Shown here in pieces: positions 1-5,293 of a stretch of 5,293 nt of DNA; position 1 is the first letter of the stretch, and the number at the start of each line of letters is the position of its first letter. Origin of the DNA: SZUA-36 sp041570235 (lineage in GTDB: Bacteria > Pseudomonadota > Gammaproteobacteria > Xanthomonadales > SZUA-36); the NCBI GenBank assembly GCA_041570235.1, contig JBFFWN010000237.1, forward strand, positions 1 through 5,293. Reading direction: 5' to 3'. A program made the position numbers and the translations under genes. Below the pieces are notes generated by a model. That model made no database searches and was not told the origin of the DNA. It saw only the letters and a program-made list of their open reading frames with translations.

Positions 1-33
1 AGAAAAAAACAAAAGCTAAAACATTTCCTATTG

Positions 34-51
34 TTGGCATGTTAGTTGCAT
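34..51 (+). promoter_or_regulatory. Sigma-54 (RpoN) type -24/-12 promoter
   Basis: The sequence TTGGCATG (34-41), four bases, then TTGCAT (46-51) matches the sigma-54 consensus TTGGCACG-N4-TTGCW with one transition (C to T) in the -24 box. The invariant GG (36-37) and GC (48-49) are separated by exactly 10 bases, as required. The expected start point is about 12 bases downstream of the GC, near 60, which gives a leader of about 25 bases before the first receiver gene. Sigma-54 promoters need an AAA+ enhancer-binding activator. Its binding site would normally lie about 100 bases further upstream, outside the window. No sigma-70 promoter was evident in the same stretch. Confidence 0.75.
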
Positions 52-84
52 CTATACAGGGTGAAAATGTAAAGAGGTGATTTT

Positions 85-540
85 ATGAACGACAAAGCCA
101 ACATTCTCATTGTAGATGATGAAGAAGTGGTCCGCCTCAGTCATGTGAGAAGCCTTGAGCACAGCGGTTGCAATACGCTGGCTGCCGAAGGTGGAAGGGC
201 CGCAATTCAGGTCATGGAACAAAATCCAGCGGATGTCATATTGCTTGACCTGCTCATGCCGGACCTGAATGGAATGGATGTTTTGAAAATCATCAAAGAG
301 CGCTGGCCAGACAGTCAAGTGGTGGTAATCACCGGTTATCCGAGTGTCGAATCCGCCAAGCAGGCAGTCCGCCTGGGAGCCTATGACTACCTGGCAAAAC
401 CGGTAGCGCCCGATGACGTCATAAGAGCTACAACAAGTGCTATCACCCAAAAACGCTGGTCGTTGAGAAGCGATAAAAGTGAGCCGCGGGACACAGAGTA
501 TCTAGCGCAAATGCGCAAAAACGAATTTGTTATTAATTGA
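85..540 (+). CDS. Single-domain response regulator (CheY/NtrC-type receiver)
   Basis: A 151-residue cytoplasmic phospho-acceptor protein. Residues 5-120 form a complete receiver domain: the acidic pair D11/D12 after the strand ILIV, phospho-acceptor D55 in LLDLLMPDLNG, switch threonine T83 in VVVITGYPS, and conserved lysine K105 in YLAKP. The stretch around 79-106 resembles receivers of NtrC-family regulators. The remaining 30 or so residues (about 120-151) are polar and form no recognisable output domain: no helix-turn-helix, AAA+ or GGDEF. It therefore probably acts by protein-protein contact or as a phosphate relay. The start is supported by AGAGGTGA at 73-80, four bases before the ATG. 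It is the first gene after the sigma-54 promoter and lies 19 bases before a second receiver gene. No histidine kinase is in the window, so the phosphodonor is unknown. Domain assignment is secure; the role is inferred. Confidence 0.9.
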   Translation: MNDKANILIVDDEEVVRLSHVRSLEHSGCNTLAAEGGRAAIQVMEQNPADVILLDLLMPDLNGMDVLKIIKERWPDSQVVVITGYPSVESAKQAVRLGAYDYLAKPVAPDDVIRATTSAITQKRWSLRSDKSEPRDTEYLAQMRKNEFVIN

Positions 541-546
541 TAGAAA

Positions 547-551
547 AGAGG
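547..551 (+). promoter_or_regulatory. Ribosome binding site fixing the start of the second receiver
   Basis: AGAGG at 547-551 lies eight bases before the ATG at 560. An in-frame ATG also exists at 527, inside the end of the preceding gene. It would add 11 charged residues that do not belong to the receiver fold and has no comparable Shine-Dalgarno sequence. The start at 560 places the first beta strand (LKVLVI) at residue 5, as in the sister receiver. Confidence 0.65.
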
Positions 552-559
552 ATAGAGAT

Positions 560-1201
560 ATGAACGCCAACTTGAAAGTACTCGTCATTGACGATGATGA
601 AGTGGTCGGCCGCAGTTTCGATCGGGTTTTATCCAACAAGGGGTATGACGTCAGCACCGTACTCAATGGTAAAGATGCCTTAAGTACCATTGAAGAAAAC
701 AATTACGATGTCGTATTCACCGATATCAAAATGCCGGGTATGGACGGCCTCGAGGTAACTGAGCGAATCAAGGCGCGTTGCCCCTGGACGCCGGTGGTCG
801 TGATCACCGGATACGGCACACAGGACAACGAGGAAAAGGCTTCTGTATTGGGCGCCAATGGTTTTGTGCGTAAACCGCTTACCCCGGAAATGATTGAAAG
901 CATAACGCTCAAAGCCGTTAATGACTCAGTTACCGAGAAAAAACCGGCACCCGAACAGGAGTTCGTTGCCCCGGTACCCGAACCGGAAGTCGTTGCCGAA
1001 GCAGAAGTGATACAGAGCGAAGCGGTAAAAAGCGAAGAGCTGGCGAAGCCACGTCGTAACAGCAGGATCAAGAATGTCGCGTTATTTTTTGCTTCTCCGT
1101 TCATCGCGCTCGGCTATGTCATTGCATTGCCGTTTGTCGGATTTTACATGTTCGCAAAATTGGGTTACGAGGCTTATTCCAGGAAACAGCCTTCCAAATA
1201 A
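560..1201 (+). CDS. Membrane-anchored response regulator receiver protein
   Basis: A 213-residue protein in three parts. Residues 5-122 are a receiver domain with D11/D12, phospho-acceptor D55 in FTDIKMPGMDG, T83 in VVVITGYG and K105 in FVRKP. Residues 125-163 form a low-complexity linker rich in Pro, Glu, Val and Ala. Residues 173-201 are strongly hydrophobic and look like one membrane helix, or a re-entrant pair because of prolines at 180 and 191. The basic stretch KPRRNSRIK before the helix should stay in the cytoplasm, leaving the receiver tethered to the inner face of the inner membrane. There is no DNA-binding or catalytic output domain. The gene sits between another receiver gene and genes for a membrane cytochrome complex. 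I infer that its phosphorylation state is sensed by, or acts on, a membrane partner such as those cytochromes. The receiver call is firm and the anchor likely; the partner is a guess. Confidence 0.87.
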   Translation: MNANLKVLVIDDDEVVGRSFDRVLSNKGYDVSTVLNGKDALSTIEENNYDVVFTDIKMPGMDGLEVTERIKARCPWTPVVVITGYGTQDNEEKASVLGANGFVRKPLTPEMIESITLKAVNDSVTEKKPAPEQEFVAPVPEPEVVAEAEVIQSEAVKSEELAKPRRNSRIKNVALFFASPFIALGYVIALPFVGFYMFAKLGYEAYSRKQPSK

Positions 1202-1278
1202 CACAATTTTATTTCGACAAAGCCGGGGCGCTTAAGGGTTCCGGTTTTTCGGCAAAAGCCCACCGAAGGAGAGTTAAC
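1202..1278 (+). other. Intergenic spacer before the multiheme cytochrome gene
   Basis: A 77-base gap between the second receiver and the nine-heme cytochrome. It contains several short GC-rich complementary pieces (GCCG/CGGC, CCGG/CCGG) but no strong stem followed by a T-run, so no terminator is called and co-transcription is likely. No -10/-35 or -24/-12 promoter is evident. AAGGAGAG at 1266-1273 is a strong ribosome binding site for the ATG at 1279. Confidence 0.4.
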
Positions 1279-2703
1279 ATGATGGTCGGGAGTCTGGTTG
1301 GCAGTTTGGCAGAAGGGTTCAAGATTAAGCTGCCCGTTCTTATGGTTTTTATCGGTTGCATGGTTTTGAGCAACGAATTGCTTTCACAGGATACTGCTGA
1401 TGTTGAAGCATCAGCGGCCCAAGTGCCCGTTTCAGCAACTGGTTCACAGCCTGGTGGGGAGCAAACCTCAGTTGATGTCACGTCGAGGCATGAGGAAGTC
1501 CTAAAATCAAATAACAAATGCTTGAGGTGCCACAAACGGGAAAAAACCAAGCTAATGGAAAATGGCGAGGAAATGTCCTTGCAGGTGCATGGGGAAAGCT
1601 ACATCAATTCAGCACATGGTCAGATACTTTGCACCAGCTGCCATGAATCGATCGGTAATAGAAAGCACCCATCCAGCTCGACCAATATCACGGTCAATAA
1701 TCAACGCGATTACTCGCTCGAGTTAAATGAATCCTGCCGTCAATGTCATCGCACAAAATATACGGAATATAAAGGCAGTATTCATGCGGCGCTGATCGCC
1801 CAGGGTAATACCAAGGCGCCACTGTGTTCCGACTGTCACAATGCGCATGCCGTTGAATCGATGGCCGATTACCAGGCAGAAACCGGGCAGCCATGCAGTC
1901 GGTGTCACGTGAATATCTTTAATGCTTATGCATCCAGTGTGCATGGGCAGGCCAGGATGAATGGAAACACCATCCGTGATTCCCACATCCAGTCCCCTAT
2001 TTGCTCTGATTGTCATAAGTCCCACCAGGTGACAGCATTGGCCATCGGTGATGTATTGCGCACAACCTGCATCAATTGTCACGAGAACGTTACGTTGTTG
2101 CACAGTCAGTGGTTGCCCAACTCGGGCACACACCTCGATATCGTTTCCTGTGCTGTCTGTCACGCACCGTTTGCCAAGCGCAGATATGACCTTCATCTCT
2201 TTGACAATCAGACCCAGGAGCCGGTTGAAGGCAATGAGTTGCTGCAGGAACAACTGCAGGCAATCGTTGATGAAGGTGTCCCGGGCGATCCGATGGAAAT
2301 CTGGAAGTCGAGAGGGGGAATCGAGCGGGAGGTTACGGACATTTCATTGCGTTCCCGCATGGAAGTGATGTCGGGTATCGCCGCGCACCAGATTGCGAAC
2401 AAGAGTTTTGCGGTAAGAACCTGCGACAGTTGCCATGAGCCGAATTCGAGGCAAAGCCAGAATGTCACGGTATCTTTCACCCAGGCGGATGGCAGAAGAC
2501 AGAGCGTTGAAGCGGACCGGGAGATCCTCAGCACCATCATGCCGGTCAATTCGATCAGTGATTTCTATGCGCTGGGCGGAAACCCCAACAAATTCCTTGA
2601 TTATTTATTACTACTTGCTCTGTTTGCCGGGGTCGCTATCCCGATCGCCCATTTTTCAATGGGCAGATTTATCAGAGAAAAGAAAGCGAAAGGAGAAGAG
2701 TGA
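1279..2703 (+). CDS. Nine-heme c-type cytochrome, inner-membrane anchored
   Basis: A 474-residue periplasmic electron-transfer protein. Nine CXXCH haem c sites are visible, with first Cys at residues 81, 118, 153, 183, 206, 242, 264, 291 and 382. Extra histidines suited to be distal ligands lie nearby (H104, H113, H169, H222), several in the HG context usual in cytochrome c3/NrfB/OTR-like multihaem proteins. Residues 14-36 are a signal sequence or uncleaved anchor with no clear cleavage site. About 40 low-complexity residues follow before the first haem. Residues 440-460 form a C-terminal membrane helix, followed by a basic cytoplasmic tail (RFIREKKAKGEE). Between haems 8 and 9 lie 86 residues without haem sites, probably helical. 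Its stop codon overlaps the start of the b-type cytochrome gene, so the two products should be made together and form a quinone-linked complex. Substrate and direction of electron flow cannot be read from the sequence. Haem attachment would need the Ccm system, which is not in the window. Confidence 0.92.
   Translation: MMVGSLVGSLAEGFKIKLPVLMVFIGCMVLSNELLSQDTADVEASAAQVPVSATGSQPGGEQTSVDVTSRHEEVLKSNNKCLRCHKREKTKLMENGEEMSLQVHGESYINSAHGQILCTSCHESIGNRKHPSSSTNITVNNQRDYSLELNESCRQCHRTKYTEYKGSIHAALIAQGNTKAPLCSDCHNAHAVESMADYQAETGQPCSRCHVNIFNAYASSVHGQARMNGNTIRDSHIQSPICSDCHKSHQVTALAIGDVLRTTCINCHENVTLLHSQWLPNSGTHLDIVSCAVCHAPFAKRRYDLHLFDNQTQEPVEGNELLQEQLQAIVDEGVPGDPMEIWKSRGGIEREVTDISLRSRMEVMSGIAAHQIANKSFAVRTCDSCHEPNSRQSQNVTVSFTQADGRRQSVEADREILSTIMPVNSISDFYALGGNPNKFLDYLLLLALFAGVAIPIAHFSMGRFIREKKAKGEE
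2690..2695 (+). promoter_or_regulatory. Ribosome binding site for the cytochrome b gene
   Basis: AAGGAG lies inside the last codons of the multihaem gene, seven bases before the ATG at 2703. A GTG codon at 2700 is in the same frame but only four bases from this site. The ATG, overlapping the upstream TGA in the arrangement TGATG, is the better start. The overlap suggests translational coupling. Confidence 0.65.
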
Positions 2704-3371
2704 TGTCAACGCTTACCGAAGCACAAAAACAATCTTCTGCGATGTCAAACGTGCAGGAAAAAAAATTGTATATCAACCCGTTGCCGGTAAGAGTCTGGCA
2801 TTGGATCAACGCCCTGGGTTTCGTGATCCTGATCCTGACCGGAGTACAGATCCGTTATCCCGGGCTATTCAACATCATGACATTTGAAACAGCCGTAAAG
2901 ACCCACAACTGGGTCGCCTTTACGGTCATTGGCAATTACTTTTTCTATCTCGCATTCTATCTTTTTTCAGACAAGATCACCGTCTATCAACCCGAGCTGA
3001 ACGTAAAGAAATTCTTTGACAAGGCCTTCAGGCAAATACTGTATTACAGCTACGGAATTTTCAGGGGCGAGGAAAAACCGCACAAGGTTTTACCCCACGA
3101 TAAGTTCAACCCCCTGCAGAGCATTACCTATCAGATCGTTATCCTGCTGTTGATGCCCATCCAGATGGCGACCGGCATCATGATGTGGGACGTCAAGCGA
3201 TTCGCAGTGCCTATCGAGATGCTCGGTGGCATACGGAATGTCGACACGGTCCATGTGCTCATTTTCATTTTCTTCGTGTCATTCACGATGGTGCATGCCT
3301 ACATGGGCGCCCTGGGTCACACACCTTCGGCGCATTTCAAGGAAATGTTCACCGGTTACGAAGAAGACTGA
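2703..3371 (+). CDS. Di-heme cytochrome b membrane subunit (thiosulfate-reductase/FdnI type)
   Basis: A 222-residue integral membrane protein with four predicted helices (about 36-55, 70-88, 141-162 and 184-204). Candidate haem b ligands are H33 in VWHWINA, H68 in KTHNW, H184 in VHVLIF and H198 in MVHAYMG. This is the pattern of bis-His di-haem b subunits of thiosulfate reductase (PhsC-like), NiFe-hydrogenase (HydC) and formate dehydrogenase (FdnI). The loop at 89-139, ending in KFNPLQ, also fits the thiosulfate-reductase cytochrome b group. Such proteins carry electrons between menaquinol or ubiquinol and a partner on the periplasmic side. No molybdopterin or iron-sulfur subunit is present here. 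The partner is most likely the nine-haem cytochrome encoded immediately upstream with a one-base overlap. An intrinsic terminator follows the stop codon, so this appears to be the last gene of the operon. The family call is firm; the specific reaction is unknown. Confidence 0.9.
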   Translation: MSTLTEAQKQSSAMSNVQEKKLYINPLPVRVWHWINALGFVILILTGVQIRYPGLFNIMTFETAVKTHNWVAFTVIGNYFFYLAFYLFSDKITVYQPELNVKKFFDKAFRQILYYSYGIFRGEEKPHKVLPHDKFNPLQSITYQIVILLLMPIQMATGIMMWDVKRFAVPIEMLGGIRNVDTVHVLIFIFFVSFTMVHAYMGALGHTPSAHFKEMFTGYEED

Positions 3372-3392
3372 AAGAATTTCAGGTCAAGCCCT

Positions 3393-3440
3393 TTCCCGCC
3401 CTTGACAGTTGCCTCTTTCTTGTAGAGGGCGGGGATTTTT
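3393..3440 (+). terminator. Intrinsic terminator of the cytochrome operon
   Basis: A 10-pair stem (3393-3402 with 3426-3435, core CCCGCCCT/AGGGCGGG, one G-U pair) is followed directly by TTTTT at 3436-3440. The loop is rather long at 23 bases. It contains an alternative short hairpin, CCTCT (3412-3416) with AGAGG (3424-3428), which competes with the main stem. It starts 21 bases after the cytochrome b stop codon. Confidence 0.75.
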
Positions 3441-3480
3441 AAAGCCAGGGCATCCTGTTTTGATGGCAACGGCGGCTTTA
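3440..3480 (+). promoter_or_regulatory. Possible structured leader of the repeat-protein gene
   Basis: TAAAGCC (3440-3446) can pair with GGCTTTA (3474-3480), enclosing a smaller CATC/GATG pairing (3451-3454 with 3462-3465). A perfect 8-base palindrome, CCGGCCGG, follows at 3484-3491. Together these suggest a folded 5' leader, but it matches no RNA class I can confirm. No convincing promoter was found between 3441 and 3548, so where the downstream transcript begins is not settled. Confidence 0.25.
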
Positions 3481-3548
3481 TGACCGGCCGGCAAAGAGGC
3501 GAACGGAATTTTGATTTCTCGATTGGTAAAGATCGACAGGACAAAAAA

Positions 3549-5293
3549 ATGTTTACAAAAAAACTTCTGACCATACTGACACTGATTTTAACGGTAACTG
3601 CCGGTTCGACTGTTTTTGCGGCCGCCAAGAATCCACCAACGGTGGATTCGCCGACCGTCACCAATATCGGCGCCACGACCGCAACACTGGGTGGAACGGT
3701 GACCAGTGATGGTGGTCAGGCTCTTTCGGGACGCGGCGTGGTATGGCATACCTCATCCCCGGCGGAGTCTGGTGGAACGGTGGTCATAGAAGGTGGCACC
3801 TCAGTAAGCACATTCACTGTGCCGGTCACCGGCCTGCCGCAGGGAACGCTGATCTATTTCAAGGCCTATGCAACCAACCCAAGGGCCACCAGCTACAGTG
3901 CTGAGTCCTCCTTCACCACTACCTCCTCGGCCGGACCGCCGGTGCTTGATACCTCGACCCTTGCATCGCTTGCCGCGGTCACTTCATCCAGCGCCACGCT
4001 GGGTGGTTTTATCAGCAGCGACGGTAACGACCCGAGCGGCATTACGCAGCGCGGCACGGTATGGGGCCTGGCGCCGTCACCCGCCGGCAACGCATTGGCG
4101 GAAGGCGGTGCAGCCACCGGCAGTTTCTCGCATTTGCGCTCCGGCCTGAATTCGGGCGCATTGATTTATTTTCGCTCCTATGCAACCAATGATTCCGGCA
4201 CCTCGTATGGTCCGGATAATTCGTTCCACAGCGAACCCGCCGGCTCGCCTGCCTCGGCGACCATTGATAACGTGGGCGATACCAGTTTCCGTATCAACTG
4301 GCCGTCAAATCCCGGCGGCAGTGGCGATGGCGCCCTCGTAGTGGTCAGTACAAACCCGATCACGGCCACACCGGCCGATGGCACGGAGCACTCATTCAAT
4401 AGTACCTTTGCCACAGGTGGAACCGATATCGGCAGTTCCGAGTATGTCGTCTACCGTGGCGCCGGCGCCAACAGCGTCACGGTTGATGGGCTCACGCCGT
4501 CGACTGGCTACAACGTGGCCGTGTTCTACTCGGCGGGTTTAGGCAGCGGCCAAACCGGTATCAACTACCGTGAAGAGGCTCCGGCAAGCAACAGTCAGAC
4601 TACCAATACGCCGGCGGTGCCACCAACGGTGACTTCGCCCACCGTGAGCACGATCACCACCACCACTGCGGTGCTGGGCGGCAACGTTACGGACAATGGC
4701 GGCGCCCCGGTCAGTGACCGCGGTATCGTCTGGAACACCTCCTCGCCGCCGGAAAGCGGCGGCACGATAGTCTCAGAAGGCCTGGGATCCGGGCTCTTTA
4801 CGCAACTGGTGAACTCCCTGCCACCCGGCACCCTGGTTTACTTCAAGGCGTATGCAAGTAACTCGGCGGGAACCTCCTACTCTTCAGAAAGTTCCTTTAC
4901 TACACTGGTCGCGTTGCCGACGGTCACAGTGATCGCGGCTTCTTCGATTACCTCAACCTCGGCGGTTATGGGCGGTATTGTCACCAATGATGGTGGTGGC
5001 ACCGTCAGTGACCGCGGAACGGTTTGGGGTACTTCGCCAGCGCCGACGGGAAATGCCTTGACGGAAGGGTCCGGAACGGGCAGCTTCAGCCATCTGAGAA
5101 GCGGGCTGCCGGCGGGTGTGACGGTGTATTTTCGCGCCTATGCGACCAACGAGACGGGCACGGCTTATTCCTCAGACAGTTCGTTTATACCTTCGGAACC
5201 CCCGGTGCTATCGGCACCGACGGTTAGTAACATCACCTATTTCTCAGCCGTGCTGGGCGGCACCATCGACAGTGACGGCGGCAACCCGATCCT
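3549..5293 (+). CDS. Secreted/surface repeat protein with Fn3-like modules (3' end outside window)
   Basis: An open frame of 581 codons with no stop runs to the window edge; I translated it base by base. Residues 1-24 are a classic Sec signal peptide: lysines at 4-5, a hydrophobic core, then VFA followed by AAK. The rest is a chain of beta-sandwich modules of roughly 95 residues. Each has a start like PPTV..PTV, a core (A)TLGG.V.SDGG, the motif RG.VW, and an end like YF(K/R)AYATN..GTSYS..SSFTT. This pattern is widespread in bacterial fibronectin-III/Ig-like surface proteins. A different Fn3-like unit interrupts the series at 234-352. No cysteines or catalytic motifs were seen. The start is supported by AGGA at 3538-3541, seven bases upstream. 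A role in adhesion, biofilm matrix or cell-surface structure is inferred. The C-terminus, which would show a sorting signal (PEP-CTERM, T9SS, autotransporter or T1SS), is not in the window. Confidence 0.88.
   Translation, partial: MFTKKLLTILTLILTVTAGSTVFAAAKNPPTVDSPTVTNIGATTATLGGTVTSDGGQALSGRGVVWHTSSPAESGGTVVIEGGTSVSTFTVPVTGLPQGTLIYFKAYATNPRATSYSAESSFTTTSSAGPPVLDTSTLASLAAVTSSSATLGGFISSDGNDPSGITQRGTVWGLAPSPAGNALAEGGAATGSFSHLRSGLNSGALIYFRSYATNDSGTSYGPDNSFHSEPAGSPASATIDNVGDTSFRINWPSNPGGSGDGALVVVSTNPITATPADGTEHSFNSTFATGGTDIGSSEYVVYRGAGANSVTVDGLTPSTGYNVAVFYSAGLGSGQTGINYREEAPASNSQTTNTPAVPPTVTSPTVSTITTTTAVLGGNVTDNGGAPVSDRGIVWNTSSPPESGGTIVSEGLGSGLFTQLVNSLPPGTLVYFKAYASNSAGTSYSSESSFTTLVALPTVTVIAASSITSTSAVMGGIVTNDGGGTVSDRGTVWGTSPAPTGNALTEGSGTGSFSHLRSGLPAGVTVYFRAYATNETGTAYSSDSSFIPSEPPVLSAPTVSNITYFSAVLGGTIDSDGGNPI
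3633..3920 (+). repeat. Fn3-like module 1 (subtype A)
   Basis: Residues 29-124 of the repeat protein. Subtype A is marked by SSPAESGGT after the RG.VW motif and by lysine in YFKAYA. Its closest relative in the window is module 3. Confidence 0.75.
3936..4232 (+). repeat. Fn3-like module 2 (subtype B)
   Basis: Residues 130-228. Subtype B is marked by SPAGNALAEGG, GSFSHLRSGL and arginine in YFRSYATN. Its closest relative is module 4, which shares GNAL.EG and the ten residues GSFSHLRSGL. Confidence 0.75.
4248..4604 (+). other. Divergent Fn3-like module between the repeat pairs
   Basis: Residues 234-352. This unit lacks the TLGG, RG.VW and AYATN signatures of its neighbours. It does show features common in fibronectin type III folds: TSFRINWPS near the start and VTVDGLTPSTGYNVAVFY near the end. 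At about 119 residues it is longer than the other modules. It could be a ligand-binding or spacer domain. Confidence 0.55.
4620..4904 (+). repeat. Fn3-like module 3 (subtype A)
   Basis: Residues 358-452. It shares with module 1 the start PPTV.SPTV, the SSPPESGGT motif, LPPGTLVYFKAYA and the end SSFTT. It begins a second A-B pair after the divergent module. Confidence 0.75.
4917..5192 (+). repeat. Fn3-like module 4 (subtype B)
   Basis: Residues 457-548. It shares with module 2 RGTVWG, GNAL.EG, GSFSHLRSGL and YFRAYATN. Its core, GGIVTNDGG, and the following SDRG link it to module 3 as well. Confidence 0.75.
5199..5293 (+). repeat. Fn3-like module 5 (partial)
   Basis: Residues 551-581, cut by the window edge. 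PPVLSAPTV followed by SAVLGGTIDSDGG shows another module of the same family. Too little is present to assign it to subtype A or B. Confidence 0.65.

Noticed and set aside
527..559. Upstream in-frame ATG for the second receiver, overlapping the first receiver gene
   Set aside because: It adds 11 charged residues ahead of the receiver fold and lacks a good ribosome binding site, while the ATG at 560 has one at correct spacing.
1214..1265. A riboswitch or terminator in the gap before the nine-haem gene (AAAGCCGGGGC, CTTAAG, CCGG pieces)
   Set aside because: The complementary pieces are only 3-4 bases long, with no T-run after a stable stem and no match to a known RNA class that I could defend.
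2435..2887. A 150-residue plus-strand open frame across the junction of the two cytochrome genes
   Set aside because: It lies in another frame over well-supported genes; its Arg/Ser-rich product has no recognisable motif and no convincing ribosome binding site.
3402..3430. Sigma-70 promoter starting with the perfect -35 box TTGACA at 3402-3407
   Set aside because: No acceptable -10 element lies 16-18 bases downstream (GAGGGC-like sequence there), and the hexamer sits inside the terminator hairpin.
3403..3520. Cyclic-di-GMP-I (GEMM) riboswitch before the surface-protein gene, suggested by AAAGCC followed by GATGGCAACGG
   Set aside because: Only fragments resemble the consensus. The first hairpin with GCAAACC and a GAAA-type tetraloop, and the CGCAAAGCC junction, are absent. 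A covariance-model search would be decisive.
3356..3676. A minus-strand open frame covering the terminator, the leader and the start of the repeat gene
   Set aside because: Its translation shows no domain or signal, and it overlaps the terminator and the clear signal-peptide start of the plus-strand gene.

Overview
The window reads as a bacterial chromosome fragment from a Gram-negative, respiring organism, most likely a proteobacterium. The signs are strong Shine-Dalgarno sites, a sigma-54 type promoter, periplasmic multiheme c-type cytochrome chemistry and a cytochrome b of the thiosulfate-reductase/FdnI type. A gamma- or deltaproteobacterial sulfur or metal redox organism would fit, but nothing here fixes the genus. 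All genes lie on the plus strand.

Region 1 (1-3371) looks like one operon. A near-consensus sigma-54 promoter (34-51) lies just ahead of two consecutive response-regulator receiver genes, neither with a DNA-binding or enzymatic output domain (85-540 and 560-1201). The second carries an acidic proline/valine/glutamate-rich linker and a C-terminal membrane anchor. After a 77-base gap comes a nine-heme c-type cytochrome with an N-terminal signal/anchor and a C-terminal membrane helix (1279-2703). Its stop codon overlaps the start of a four-helix b-type cytochrome (2703-3371). The last two gene products should form a membrane complex that moves electrons between the quinone pool (di-heme b subunit) and a periplasmic nine-heme wire. 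The make-up recalls the fused Geobacter protein CbcL, here split into two genes. The receivers are probably signalling partners of this complex, by analogy with Rrf1 next to the Hmc redox complex of Desulfovibrio. The operon ends in an intrinsic terminator (3393-3440).

Region 2 (3441-5293) holds a short, possibly structured leader. It is followed by a long gene that starts at 3549 and runs off the window without a stop. Its product has a signal peptide followed by tandem beta-sandwich (fibronectin-III-like) modules of about 95 residues. Two module subtypes alternate (A-B, an unrelated Fn3-like module, A-B, start of another). This is the plan of a secreted or cell-surface repeat protein, perhaps an adhesin. 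In the samples counted, its DNA is much richer in G+C than the receiver genes upstream.

The most notable point is the combination of a sigma-54 promoter, two output-less receivers (one membrane-tethered) and a split nine-heme c / di-heme b module. The signalling link between receivers and cytochromes is inferred from gene order only.
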